Positions 13,101 through 23,949 of a stretch of 64,000 nucleotides of DNA are shown piece by piece. The notes beneath the pieces were generated by a model. That model was not told the origin of the DNA and made no database searches. It saw only the letters and a program-made list of their open reading frames with translations. Origin of the DNA: Kingdonia uniflora (taxonomy: Eukaryota; Streptophyta; Magnoliopsida; Ranunculales; Circaeasteraceae); the NCBI GenBank assembly GCA_014058105.1, contig JACGCM010001011.1, forward strand, positions 873,501-937,500, written 5' to 3'. How positions within the stretch are numbered: the stretch's first letter is position 1; every line of letters starts with the position of its first letter. A program made the translations under genes and the position numbers.

Positions 13101-16100
13101 ACTTAAATATTTATCCTTTGATTCTTTGAAAGCCTAGCTGTCAATATAAATATCAAACCCTACTATTCTTCAGTAACGTTACCTCTTCAGTATTTTCTAC
13201 TTTAGACTCTCCAGCTTCTCCGTTAGCGCATAAAGTTTCATGGGGTCTTTTGTTGTACGTCCTGTTTATTGATTTTGTTTCAAGCAAATCTGGTATAGTT
13301 AAAAAAAAAAAAACAGACAAGATGTTGATCCGTAAAAAAAGTCGAAGATGAAGACCATTGTTCCAACTGGCAAATTTGTGATTTATGCTCATATTTTCTA
13401 GCTCCTGTCTTGAAGATTGTCTTCCAAAGTGTGATTTATTGTTGCATTCAAAATCAGATATCTGATCTTTGCTGAAGTTGTTCTTTGATACTTCAATATG
13501 CACCAAAGTGCTAGGCCCAATCGTAGTTATTAGTATTCATCTGTTTTTTTTGTAGATCAAACTTTAATCGGCTGAGTTATAGTGGCTTCTACACCATAAT
13601 TTTGGAGAGGGGTGATGAAATCATCTCTGCAGCATCCATCAGGTATACAGTTCACAGACAGCTACTTTACGCTGCCACATTTTACTGTTGATGAGGTCGT
13701 TTTTTGCATTAAGAACTACTTTTCAGTTTGTTACTGCGTAATGACTTCCGGAGGTTGCAACATTTGCATCTCTGTAGCTAACTCACCATATGTGGATGCA
13801 TGCTACACATCCACCTGATGTGCAGTTGTGTAGTATGCATCTACATATGGAAATTCAAACAGTAAGTTAGCTAGTGTTGAAGGCTGATAGCTAAAGTCTA
13901 TTTTTTCCAGTCATAGACACAAATGTGATACACCGTTATAGGGAGAGTAAGATCCATAATAGGAGTAGGATAAGAACATATTCAGTGAAGGGATATCTCA
14001 AGTGGACTACCCTGTGTATTCATCATTATATAGTCAGTATGGAGTAAATTAGAAGAAAGTTAAATCACCATGCACAATTTTTTTTTTAATCTACAAGCAA
14101 TTGTGCATGCGCGATATCGCGCATGCGAACGCATTACTTTTGGAGATATTGTTGGGTTTTGATATTATTTTTGAGTTTTTATTAAATTAGTTAGAAAGAT
14201 ATTTATTTTCTGTGTTCTCCCCATCTATATATATAACCCTAAATATGTCTATATCTAATATATGTTACAACTTTTAGTACAAACAATCGTAGCTAGAGAA
14301 CCCCATCATTAATATATATATATAATTAATATATATATATATATATAGATATTGTTGGGTTTTGATATTATTTTTGAGTTTTTGTTAAATTAGTTAGAAA
14401 GATATTTATTTTCTTTGTGTTCTCCCCATCTATATAACCCCAAATATGTCTATCTAATATATGTTACAACTTTTAGTACAAACAATCGTAGTTAGAGAAC
14501 CCCATATATATATATATCGCTTCAATGTTTGGAGATAATATATCTATATTAAGAACCCCATCATTAATCCACGATGATGGTTAGCTTCAACGTTTGTGAC
14601 GATACTCGTATCAATAGGCATCATCAATGATCAACCTAGCTCGAACTTCGCTCAAAGTTTCTCATCAATAACAACCACTAGCTAGCATGGACAAAGAGCA
14701 TGAGATAAGTACATTGTTCCTGGGTGAGTTAGTTTTCACATGATGAGCATCAAACCTGCTCAACCATTAGAGAAAAAGTAGGGGTTTTACTTTTCATTGG
14801 TCTTTCTAATGTTCATAGTCGATATCACGGTACAAAAGGAATTCGAAGCTATGAATTAATTTTAGTAAGGGAGTACAAACTAGGTTTTGGGTCTGGGGTT
14901 TGCAACTTAAGAAAAAAGGGAGAAAGAGAGATTAAAACCCTAGAACTAAAGCCTGACTTGAAAAGAACTACATAAGCGATTAGTTATGAACCTTACTTGA
15001 AAACCTCAAGCCAATATAGGTTCTCGTTGCAACTGAAAAGATATATTAAAACACTAGAATCAAAACCCAATTGCAATTGCAGTAACATCTTTTAAATGAA
15101 CTAAAACCATATGCAATATGAATTTTACTTGAACACCTCAAGCCAATATTGGTTGTTGCTGCAACTGAAAAGAGTAACTAAAACACTATAATCAAAACCC
15201 AATTGCAGTAACATTTGTTAAATGAACTAAAACCATATGCAATCTACATAAGAAATTTACAAACCTATTTTGGGAGAGATGAAGATAGAGAGACGGGAGA
15301 AATAAGAGGGAGAAGAGAGAGGTGAGGGAGATATATATAGAGTTTAAGTAGGTTTCTAAGTATTCATCCTCGATAAAAGTATTTTAGTGTAAATGTAGGG
15401 GCCAAATTAATTCCTTGTCCTAGTTTATTCAACGGACATGATCTACTCTTAGTATAATCTAGACAATCAAAAATTTTCTCGAGGACCACATCGCGCGATG
15501 GACGGTTATACCTCACCTCAGACGTTGATCTTTTTTTCTTCTTCTTAATATAGATAATCTAGAAAATAACTCACTTGATAGCTCAGTCTTGAACTAACAA
15601 TTTCCCCAAGTTCTGAATATGAGGAGGGGGTTGATTATAGACTATACAGTTGGAACTGAACTTGGTATAGTTCTTACACCTAAATGTTCACAACTAAAGC
15701 ATGATAGTCAAGAAAGTAGAACCAGTATGTAGTAACCAATGATACATTAACTTAATTATTACATTGAATCTTTTGACTTATGATTTGTTTCAATTTTGTA
15801 GTCAATGCAGATTTTAATTCCTGTTATATTTACTGGTTAAATAGGATTCGCGGAGCTATGTTTGCAGAAATGCCATTTATTGGGACCCGCCATATTTATA
15901 GACGTCAAGGGATGTGTCGCCGACTTTTTAATGCAATTGAATCAGTACGTCTTGTAATTTTTTTCTTTTTTTCTTATACTTTCCTGTGATCAAAATCAAG
16001 TCATCTTATTGGTTTTGTAGTGGTAGTGTTCTTTGGGTTTCTTATGAGTTGATGTGTCTTATTACTCTAATTCACGTATGCTTCATGTGAGTGCCTTAAA

Positions 16101-16627
16101 TTAAGGTTTAGGGATTGTGTCTTTGTATGGGCTATTGAGTTGTCTCATTGATTCACGGAGTGTAAAGAGTAGGGTATCATTTGTATATTGAAAGAATCTA
16201 CCTACATAAACAAGAGGCCAGTCTGTTATGTTTTACAATTTTCGTACTTTTTTTCATCTAATTTTGAATATTTTGCTCTGACACTATTCTCAGGCTCTTT
16301 GCTCTCTTAATATTGAAAAGCTGATTATACCTGCTATTTCGGAACTCATGGACACATGGATCCTAGTTTTTGGCTTCAAACCCCTTGAGCAATCACAGAA
16401 GAACAAAATAAAGTTCATGAATATGTTAGTATTCCCAGATACAGGTCTATTACAAAAACTACTACAAAACTCCAATTCAGTTGAAGAGAATGTAATTCAT
16501 GGTTCAGGTATAGTCAGTTTCTAACACTTTTGTCAACTTAATATCTTAACTTCTTAGTGCTTGACCATGAATAGTTGTCTCTGTAGTTGTGAAGGTCACT
16601 GAAGTTGCTAGCAATACCATTATTTGA
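1123..16627 (+). CDS. PHD-finger / GNAT acetyltransferase-like chromatin protein (IDM1-like family)
   Basis: Likely nuclear chromatin protein of the IDM1/ROS4-like family: PHD-type histone reader plus GNAT acyltransferase. The start ATG is 1123 (MKEDLNL). Exons read by frame and splice sites: 1123-3219, 8857-8989, 9278-9366, 12379-12617, 13556-13642, 15845-15944, 16294-16507 and probably 16587-16627. They sum to 3000 nt (999 aa). Visible domains: a basic N-terminus; a conserved block at about residues 370-420 ([11 protein letters not shown]); a Tify-binding-like domain at 562-650; a PHD finger from residue 672 (CGIC, CCDGC, FHQSC), whose last two cysteines (CSNC) come from exon 2; and a GNAT core with the acetyl-CoA loop RRQGMCRR in exon 6. 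The C-terminus is uncertain: without the last splice, exon 7 runs to a stop at 16524 (991 aa). Both tails are shorter than I expect for the family. Introns 1, 3 and 5 are expanded by transposons. Arabidopsis IDM1 supports active DNA demethylation through histone acetylation. Orthology to IDM1 itself, rather than to a sister gene, is unproven. Confidence 0.85.
3470..7240 (-). mobile_element. Degenerate LINE (non-LTR retrotransposon) in intron 1
   Basis: Translated on the minus strand, this region shows the LINE order. An endonuclease tail with a 'GDYNVI' motif is near 6800 and an SDH motif (RICSDH) near 6530. The RT starts near 5800 (WDIIQEDL), with 'FRSISLC' near 5700, '[13 protein letters not shown]' near 5540 and '[10 protein letters not shown]' near 5360. 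A zf-RVT-like block ([13 protein letters not shown]) lies at about 4600, and an RNase H start ([12 protein letters not shown]) near 3900. Frames are broken by many stops, so it is inactive. It lies antisense to the host gene. Exact ends and target-site duplications are not resolved, and the 7240 limit is approximate. Confidence 0.8.
9663..9960. repeat. 150-bp tandem duplication in intron 3
   Basis: Two adjacent copies (about 9663-9812 and 9813-9960) share nearly all bases, beginning 'gttcttttcctgaagtgg'. They differ at scattered positions and a few small gaps. I see no coding content. The duplication lies inside intron 3 of the PHD/GNAT gene. Confidence 0.85.
10901..11251 (+). mobile_element. 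Ty1/copia reverse-transcriptase relic in intron 3
   Basis: A plus-strand translation, interrupted by stops and a frameshift, gives in order YVDDVV, then [28 protein letters not shown], and [11 protein letters not shown] near 11240. This is the order of the C-terminal half of a copia RT: the YVDD catalytic motif, the 'QRKYVLDLL'-type block and the 'LVGKLIYL' block. No LTRs were found nearby. It is a fragment in the same orientation as the host gene but is intronic and dead. Confidence 0.75.
11631..11649. repeat. Poly-G run (19 G)
   Basis: A homopolymer of 19 guanines in intron 3. Its length may be unreliable in any assembly. Confidence 0.9.
12037..12057. repeat. (CT)n microsatellite
   Basis: About ten CT dinucleotides in intron 3. 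Confidence 0.85.
12843..13506 (-). other. Two adjacent minus-strand open stretches in intron 4, unrecognised
   Basis: Antisense to the host gene, two open frames (84 codons at 12843-13097 and 117 codons at 13153-13506) lie end to end. Both are charged and hydrophilic, with many K, E, N and S residues, and look more protein-like than random intron. I recognise no family. They could be remnants of one captured or transposon-encoded exon. Confidence 0.25.
14105..14126. repeat. 22-bp perfect palindrome
   Basis: The 22 bases at 14105-14126 (gcatgcgcga and its mirror complement) equal their own reverse complement, with a GATATC centre. The palindrome is GC-rich in an AT-rich intron (intron 5) and sits just upstream of the AT-rich direct repeat. 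Confidence 0.9.
14150..14505. repeat. Direct repeat of about 155 bp (LTR-like) in intron 5
   Basis: Two copies (about 14150-14306 and 14353-14503) begin 'tgttgggttttgatatt' and end in 'gagaacccca', separated by an (AT)n tract. A third trace of the end ('aagaaccccatcattaat') occurs at about 14552. The TG...CA ends suggest short LTRs, but there is no PBS or interior, so this may be a collapsed miniature element or a simple duplication. Confidence 0.6.
14992..15245. repeat. Tandem repeat of about 125 bp in intron 5
   Basis: Two adjacent imperfect copies share 'cctcaagccaatat', 'aaacacta.aatcaaaaccc' and 'aaatgaactaaaaccatatgcaat'. They differ by small insertions. No function is visible. Confidence 0.75.
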
Positions 16628-16735
16628 GAAAGATGCTTGTGAAATTGATGGGTAAGATGTCTGAACTCTCCTTAATTTCATCCATCATATCTGGTAATTG
16701 AAAAAATCTCAGATTTATTTTGGCACGTTCCTCGT

Positions 16736-16885
16736 TGTTGGAGTGTATGTGTGTGACTACATACTTTAGTCCCACATTGGGTAGGAATAGAAGTAGCTTA
16801 GAGAACATCTATTATATAAAAGAGGCTAGGTTGTAATCTATAATAAACTTAAGAGTAAATAAACTTTTTCTTATTTATTTCGACA
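16736..16885 (+). repeat. TRIM 5' LTR
   Basis: 150 bp, starting TGTTGGAGTG and ending CGACA. Closely similar to the 3' copy, with a few substitutions and small indels near 16866. Confidence 0.85.
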
Positions 16886-18094
16886 TGGTGTCAGAGCGGT
16901 TGCGTTCTTGAAGACAGTGTAACGGTTCCTTGCTTCCGCCGGCGGCGGCCGTTGCCGTCGCCGGATTACTAGAAGGAAGAAAAAAAGAAGAAATCGTGAT
17001 TCAAAAGATGCTTCTTCATACCCATTATCTGTGATTAGTTTAGTGTTCTTGGTGGTGATCACTAGCTGATATAGTATTATGAAAACCTAGATCTCTAGCT
17101 GTTCTTGGCTTGTGTTTCTTTTAGGTGTTACCCAAGGAGTGAAGACTGAGTTCTTCTTGCTATAATCTTTGATTTCTAATTTCAGTGGTGGAGCCTTTAT
17201 ATGTCTAATCTCATCTTGGAGAAGATTAAGTCTTGATTATTTTTTCTTGTTTTTGTGAAAGGCGTTTTCTTTTTCGGTTCCCGTCGCGAGATGCGATTTT
17301 CTCTCATTGGATCGAATGAAGTTGTTAAATAACCTTCTACCTCGATCATGAGTTTGTTTTTTTTCTCGAGTGTGATTTTTCCTCTCCTCGAGTATTTCTT
17401 TCCTAGAGTGATCCTCTTTTGCTCTAGTGATTATTTTTTGTCTCTTCGCCAAATTCACAAGTACAAGTTATAAAATTAAGATGTGATATTTCCCACTATC
17501 TCTTGTCGTGAGATACGATTTTTTCTCTTTAGATCGGATGAAGATGTTATTAGACTAACTTTCCACCTTGGTTATGAGTTTTCTCTCTCTTTGAACCGGA
17601 TAAAGATGTTAGACTACCTTCCACTTCGATCATGTGTTATTGGTTTCGTTCCTCAAGTGATTCTTTCATAGAGTGATTATCTTTTCCTCTAGTGATTATT
17701 TTTTGATCTTTTCTATTGTTTCCTATCGCGAGATACGATTTCTTTCTTTCTATTGTTACCTCGAGTGATCATCTTCCTCAATTGATTATCTTACCCCTAT
17801 GTCTCTTCAAGGTATATACATTACCCTCGAGTGAGAAAACATGACAAGTCGGTTGGTGCCGCCGATTTCACAAGTACGTGTGGGAAAAATGGCAAGTCGG
17901 AATGCCGCCGATTTCACAAGGGATATGTGAAGTTTTGAAGTGTTCTAGTGCTGTAAAAGAATGGTATGACAAAAGTTTTATCAACTTTAGGCGGAGCTTT
18001 AATTATTTATTAGTGAGGGAGTGATTGTATTTTCATGAAGGATTATTTATTTTGCTTTCTTATTGTTATCCACCTTGATCAACATGAGGGGGAG

Positions 18095-18247
18095 TGTTGG
18101 AGTGTATGCGTGTGACTACACACTTTAGTCCCACATTGGGTAGGAATAGAAGTAGTTTAGAGAACATCTATTATATAAAGGAGGCTAGGTTGTAATCTAT
18201 AATAAACTTAAGAGTAAATAAACTTTCTCCTCTTATTTATTTATATA
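18095..18247 (+). repeat. TRIM 3' LTR
   Basis: 153 bp, starting TGTTGGAGTG directly after the PPT. It ends ATATA where the 5' copy has CGACA, so its terminal CA has mutated. The CTCGT duplication follows. Confidence 0.85.
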
Positions 18248-18697
18248 CTCGTACCTGTCGAACTTTGGACTTATTCCAAAATTTGACAAAAATCTTTATG
18301 GTTTGACCAGTGCGTTAAACACCTCCCAGTCTTGGATTTGGAAAAGGCAGTGGGCAGTTAGCCGGTTTGGGGTTTTTGTTCAAGTGTAGTTGGACGACGT
18401 CAGCTAGCCCTTTTCAGCATCGAGTCAGAAGTTTTCTTGTCTGTCCGGCTTATTAATATTGAAAAAAATGTAATTTGAATGGTTCGGGTTGCTGAAATCG
18501 CGGACAGATGACCGGTTTAGTGTTCAGACTACTCTAGTTAGTTGCTGGGTTATTGTGCTAATTATTCGGTTCATGTTGGCTCAACACGTTTTAGCAACCG
18601 TGGTCCGACGAACAGGCGTGTCTTATATTTCTATTTTTTCCACAGTATGACTACTATACTTGAGCAGTAGCTTACACCTAATGTTTCTCCAACTGAG

Positions 18698-18765
18698 GCA
18701 TGGTCAGTTGGTAGTGGTAGGGCTAGTGCTTGGAAAACCAAGAGGTGCTGGTATCAATTCCCATC
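18698..18765 (+). mobile_element. SINE-like tRNA-derived sequence
   Basis: The stretch has a box-A-like 'tggtcagttgg' at 18701 and a box-B-like 'ggtatcaattcc' at 18750. Between them is a small stem (cttgg/ccaag). This fits the head of a plant SINE better than a functional tRNA because no acceptor stem can be closed. Element ends are not defined. Confidence 0.4.
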
Positions 18766-19319
18766 ATAAGCAGCTTACCTTTCAAATTAAAATATTTCAT
18801 CAAATTCTGTTCTTCACTGTAATTGTTTTTGTTCTTTTCTTTGTGCAGCTTGCAGGAGAACAGTGAGTCCCTCTCTTTGAAGAAATAGTGACCAATGCAT
18901 AGTAGACATCCCCCGCTTAGATCAGCGTAAACTAAGCACCTCACCACGCTCCGTAGATGCTCATTGCAACAATACGGATATTGAAGAGGTATAATAGTTT
19001 TGTCATCTTGACTTTTCTTTGTGGACACGGTTAGAAGGGTCTCTTGAAATCTCGACCACGTTGAATTGTACAGGAAATTAACAGTATTCTCTTATTTTCT
19101 TTCAGTCAAGTTTGCAGGTTAACGAATTGCAAATTAGTAATTTGTTTTTAACGTAATGATGGATGGTATACAAAGAAGCTGTCTCAGGGAAGTACTCGAT
19201 GATGGATATGTTCAGCTCAAGATCCGTTTCATGTCAAGGAGATTCAGGAATCTATTGATGAGGTAATCAATGTGGCTGCAAGTTGTCTTACCTGATCTGC
19301 TTATAATGGCATCAATCAA

Positions 19320-19669
19320 GCAGAGCTTGAAAAACAAAGATGGACTGGCAATGTTTTCCCACTGCGAGCAAAGCTGTTGAAGCTGGAAAGCAGCAAAATA
19401 ACACTTCGTACAGGACAGCAGAATGAAGAGCTAGGCAAGCTAAGTGAAAGCATCGAGAGAATTGGTCGTATTTTCACATACACGAAAAGCTCCTTAAACA
19501 GAAGGAAATTATACATAACATAGGCCTGAATGCGGACTTCAGAAGCATGGTATCAGTATTTACTGAGAAGGCAAGATCAGGGCCAGATTCGGTGATGGTT
19601 TTTTCAGCGATTCTTTTTATTATTCTACGTTTTGTTTTGGTATTCTTTACACGGCCTAGATGCAGATAA
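19320..19669 (+). pseudogene. Relic of a coiled-coil protein with a C-terminal membrane tail
   Basis: The plus strand encodes a helical, K/E/L-rich stretch (AELEKQRW..., ELGKLSESIERIG). After one frameshift near 19470 it continues as KLLKQKEIIHNIGLNADFRSM, then a hydrophobic segment (VMVFSAILFIILRFVLVFF) and a short basic end (TRPRCR) before a TAA at 19667. The layout resembles a tail-anchored coiled-coil protein. I do not recognise the family. An upstream piece near 19220 (DPFHVKEIQESIDE in one frame) may be another exon. The frameshift and lack of a clear start suggest a relic. Confidence 0.45.
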
Positions 19670-21717
19670 GAGGCATTGGTATTTTGATCCACATTTGTCA
19701 TGTAATACAAATAAATTATATTTATCACAATAGAAGTTCATGTCGAATATGTTCCAATTGTCATCTCTTACTCAAACAAGTATGGACTGGTCGCATCTTT
19801 ATTTACGAATTTTTTTGAAGTTAATTGTAACAAAATATAACTTTAGGCACCTCTTAAACTCAAATGTAAGAAAATCAGGGTCTTATAATTTTCATTTGTG
19901 AATGGTACAGGAATCAATGGTCTAAGTCTTGTTTAATTTGATGTTCCGTCCCATGGTAATATATCCGTGTCATTAAGTTAACATATAGGTTTTTGAAGAT
20001 GGTTTGCATTCTTCAAGCCGAAGGATAAGAGACCATTGCATTGGTTTTGTGGCAATGACAGCCAGCCAAGAGCTAAGGACGACAACTCTTATTTGTAACT
20101 CAGACGCGACATGTCTTCTTGCCGGTACAGTTAAAGGTCATTACTCATTAGGACCTAATTCTTGACTAAAAAGGAACTAGGATAGGAATTTTTACGTGGT
20201 GAAAAGCTACTGCTTTAGTCTCTTCGGTTCACACAGGAATATATTTCTTTCTTTTTTCTGGTTTTACTTGTTGAGGTTCGTGTCATAAACCATTGAAATG
20301 CTACACTGGATTCCCCAATTTTACCAAATATTTGTTGCAAGACCAACACAGCCAAACTGTTGAGGCGAACTAAATGGGAAAAATTATTTAACAAAACATG
20401 GCTGATTGCGAATTGTCAGGTTTTCTTTCACTCCAAGGTCAGAAGACTTCTCTCGAAAATGTAAAACCGTCAAGGGTCCATATGGCTTAACAAAAATTTT
20501 AGGAACAAAACCTTTTTACAAGGCTGCCAGATTAATTTGTTGTGAGAATATCATGTTGCTTTTATGACGAAGAAAACCCCATAAATTATATTGCCGCCTT
20601 AACATCCTTCATCGGCTCCAGAAGAAAAGAATGTGTGCTAAATGAAAATATTCGAATATTATTTAAGAGCATGGGTAGTTATCGCTATTTTAGCGATCTA
20701 AATTCGATAAAATTCCCTTTTTCAGATAGCTATCGCTCAAATTTCGGCAATTTCAAGAAAATCAGTAGCTATCTGTGGCTACCCGTTCATGTCAGGGTGT
20801 CAGTGGGGCCCAGATAAATGAATTATTAAAAAAAAATTTTTTATTAAATAATGGTTTGGTTGATTTTTTTAATATTTAACGCGCAGTGTTTTTTTTTTAA
20901 ATATATATATTTTATTATTTTATTATTTAAAAATATTTAAAAATCTTGGCGCCAATGCGCCAAATCAATTGGCGCACAATTTTTATTTATTTATTATTAT
21001 TTAAAATCTTGACATCCATCCCCACCCTGAAAATAACAAAAAAAAATTAACCTCTAGCTAAATGTCATATTTTTTTCTTCTTCTAATTTTACGCCTATGT
21101 GGCTTGCTAACTTAGCCAGCCTGCTGCATATGCTCTAAGTTGTGAATCACACTTGATACCTGACAGTATTAGAAAATGAGGTCTACATCGAACAAGTCTA
21201 CGTCATTAGTCATTAGTCATTATAATTTTATTATTATTTATAAGTCAAATAAAGTACCCGCTATGTTATTTATTCTCTTCATTAACGGCAATTACATTTT
21301 AATTACTCGAAGATGTACACTTTCCAAAACAGATACTTTAACAACGCTCTTTCCAAATCGATATTAAAATTCTAAATACTGCCCCATACCTATTCCCTAT
21401 GACTACTTACCTCTTTAAAGTAACTTTAATATTTTATATTCCTATATTCAATCACAAAGACTTTTAGTAATAGACAATGTCACAAAAATAGGTAAAATTA
21501 TTAAACAAATGAAACAATAAAAAATAATAAAAATTGGGATGGTCTTTATAAGTTGCCAAACAAGGCTCAACGAACCTATTTGTTTAGTTTCACTTAGATT
21601 TTTGTAATTGATCACTAATATTTCTCTCTAAGCTTAGGGTTTGAGAGTGAGTATTGTAACCTTAAATTTATCTTTAATTAGAAATTAGTAGATTGTTATC
21701 ATTAAAGTCTCATATAT
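19670..21717. other. Intergenic stretch without a recognised gene
   Basis: AT-rich sequence. Around 20830-21050 there are long A and T tracts with a short repeated 'ggcgc' motif able to pair ('ttggcgccaatgcgccaa'). Short open frames here look random. Confidence 0.5.
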
Positions 21718-22200
21718 GTCACGAGAGATAGAGAGGTTGACAAAAATTAAGAGGAGATATTTTCTTTTGCGTCCTCAAACAACTAGATTTGTCATACTGC
21801 CATTTGTCATTTGTTTTAAAGAAATTGTCATGTGCTTTTGGAAAAATTATCATCTGTTTTGGTAAAACATATCATTTGTCATTCGGATACAGTTATCATA
21901 GCTCTATAATGTAAAATATTTTATGAAATAGTCACGAGAGATAGAGAAGTTGACAAAAATTAAGAGGAGAAATATTATGTTTTACCCTCAAACAACTAGA
22001 TTTGTCGTATGTTATTTAACTTTACGACACTGTCATTTGTTTTAAAAAAATTGTCTGTGTTCTTGGAAAAACATTATTTTTATTTCGATACAGTTATCCT
22101 ATTTTTACACTATAAAATATTTTATGAAATATTCACGAGAGATAGATGTGGAAGAAGGTGAGATGATAAACCTTCTTTTGTCACCTAAACAACTAGTTCA
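21718..22200. repeat. Tandem repeat of about 200-213 bp, two and a partial copies
   Basis: Units start at 21718, 21931 and 22132 with 'tcacgagagatagag'. They share 'gttgacaaaaattaagaggaga', 'caaacaactagatttgtc' and 'taaaatattttatgaaat'. The third unit is cut short just before the hAT element. No coding content. Confidence 0.8.
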
Positions 22201-22226
22201 AGCATTTGGTTACCATATAAAGCAAT

Positions 22227-23938
22227 GTTTAAAAGGGTACGTTATAACGATGTAACGGGCAAAGGCCGTTACCGTTATAACCGTTATAACGGTGTTATGC
22301 TATTTTTGGCTAGATGATAAGAAAAAAAACGTTATAATGGTCGTTATTTGTCCTGTAACGGTGTTATATTAAAATAACGGTTGTATTTTTGTTTTCTCTA
22401 TATATAAATATGAATTTTCAATTATAACAACCGTTATAGACGTTATTTTTTATATTTAAAAGGATAATAAAAGAAAATCAAAGTACTTATTACTATTGAA
22501 GTTATTACTTATTACAACATTGAAACAACACACCGCACCACACCGACAAATTAAACATCACACCAAAGCATTAAACATCATACCAGGGCATTAAAAATCA
22601 CATAAACATTAAATGGAAAATAATAATTCTGGAATGCGACATTGCATTCAGTGGTAAACAGAGTCGAACTGATTGGTATCAAATTCAGAGTAGTTCGAAG
22701 GTTGGCCATACTCCAAATTAATTTGGCTGAAATCTAAATCAAAATACGCCTCAGGCAAGCTTGTGACCAATTTTTTGGGAAATCTGTATCAATAACAGAA
22801 GTAGAGTACTTCCTTTGCTCATTGACCTCCGGGTCTTCAACTGATAATTCTCTTTCATGTTCTTCTGGCCATTCTTCATGTGTTGGCAACAAAGGCTCAT
22901 CGTCATCTCCAATAATCCACTCACATAATGGATCTTCTAATAAAATAACAGACATACTTATGGGGTCTACACGATAACGTCGACACCTATATTCCCTTAT
23001 TCTTTCAAGCCGAACATTGTATTGAACAAAGACAAGATCATTGAGTTTCTTTGAAAGTAATCGATTTCTAATCTTTGTGTGGATCTTGTCAAAGGTACTC
23101 CACTTCCTTTCACATTTGGACGAAATACATGTTTGACTTAAAATTCTTGCAGCCAATTTTTGAAGTTGAGGCAACTCCACTCCATATGAATTCTACCAAT
23201 CAACTAAGAAAATGGCTGAAAGTTCCGTTAGAAAATGAATGATATGTAAATAACATAATCTTATGGTAAATAATTTAAGAACTCACCAGGACTTCCTTGT
23301 TGAGCTGCTATGCATGCAGCTTCTGACCCAACCTGGCTTGAAAGGAAGCTTTCCTATCTGTGTCAAATAAAAAATATTATATTATATTAATTTAATGGTA
23401 ATAACATATATATATATATTTTTGTGTAATGGACGATGAATACCTCTAATATTACTTGTGCCTGCTCAAGTAGGGTTGATATCGTCTTCACAATCAAATT
23501 GTTCAATGCTAAGGTCGGGTGACACATGACATTTTCATTTGAAAAAGTGGAAGGAAAGAACATGTAATACGGGTTAAGTATATAACCAACAACATGCAAA
23601 TCTGAATTAAGTTGTTCTTTTCACCTATGATCGAATATCTTATCACAAGATATTCCCCATAAGAAATGATTTTCCACACCTTAGTGGTTATTTCATATCA
23701 TATCATAAGAAATGATTTTCCTCAAGAATCATATAATGACATATAACGGCATATAAGGGTGTTATAACGGTATATAACAGTGTATAACGTTCGTTAAAAG
23801 TGAAGAAAAACATTGAAAATAACGTATTGTTATAACGGTAACAACAGCCGTTATAGCATAAAATAACTGTTTGTATTGTTAGAACGGAACATGGGGTATA
23901 ACGTAACGGGGTTAAGTGTTATAACGGTTATTTAAAAC
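22227..23938 (-). mobile_element. hAT-like DNA transposon, internally deleted
   Basis: Left (tttaaaag..cgttataac) and right (..gttataacggttatttaaaac) ends are inverted with respect to each other. Both subterminal zones (22227-22440 and 23730-23938) are packed with 'cgttataac/taacgg' words in both orientations, probable transposase-binding repeats. The transposase remnant on the minus strand is C-terminal only, so the 5' half of the gene has been lost. I could not see a clean 8-bp target duplication. Confidence 0.7.
22734..23640 (-). pseudogene. hAT transposase, C-terminal part, broken
   Basis: Read on the minus strand, it begins with a 'HVVGYILNPYY' block (about 23560) typical of the hAT core before the dimerisation domain. 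It ends with the hAT C-terminal dimerisation motif: LPQLQKLAARILSQTCISS, CERKWSTF, IHTKIRNRL and LNDLVFVQYN (23180-22990), then an acidic tail. An in-frame TAG sits just before 'NSYGVELP' (about 23190), the region between needs splicing or frameshifts, and no N-terminal BED finger is present. The protein could not work as it stands. Confidence 0.75.
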
Positions 23939-23949
23939 CATGATCTAAA

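Larger units (their letters stand above)
16736..18247 (+). mobile_element. Complete TRIM (miniature LTR retrotransposon)
   Basis: The element is 1512 bp with LTRs at both ends. The PBS 'tggtgtcagagc' follows the 5' LTR directly and resembles the initiator-Met tRNA complement. The PPT 'tgagggggag' directly precedes the 3' LTR. A perfect 5-bp target-site duplication CTCGT flanks it (16731-16735 and 18248-18252). The interior of about 1.2 kb has no gag or pol. It is built of reiterated phrases such as 'gagatacgattt', 'ggatgaagatgtta' and 'gagtgattatc'. It lies just past the 3' end of the PHD/GNAT gene and must have been moved by proteins supplied in trans. Confidence 0.88.

Noticed and set aside
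18698..18765. Functional tRNA gene
   Set aside because: Box A and B look present, but the acceptor stem does not pair and box B is mutated. A SINE head is more likely.
22227..23938. Clean 8-bp target duplication for the hAT
   Set aside because: The flanks (gcaatg and catgatct) do not match well enough to call.
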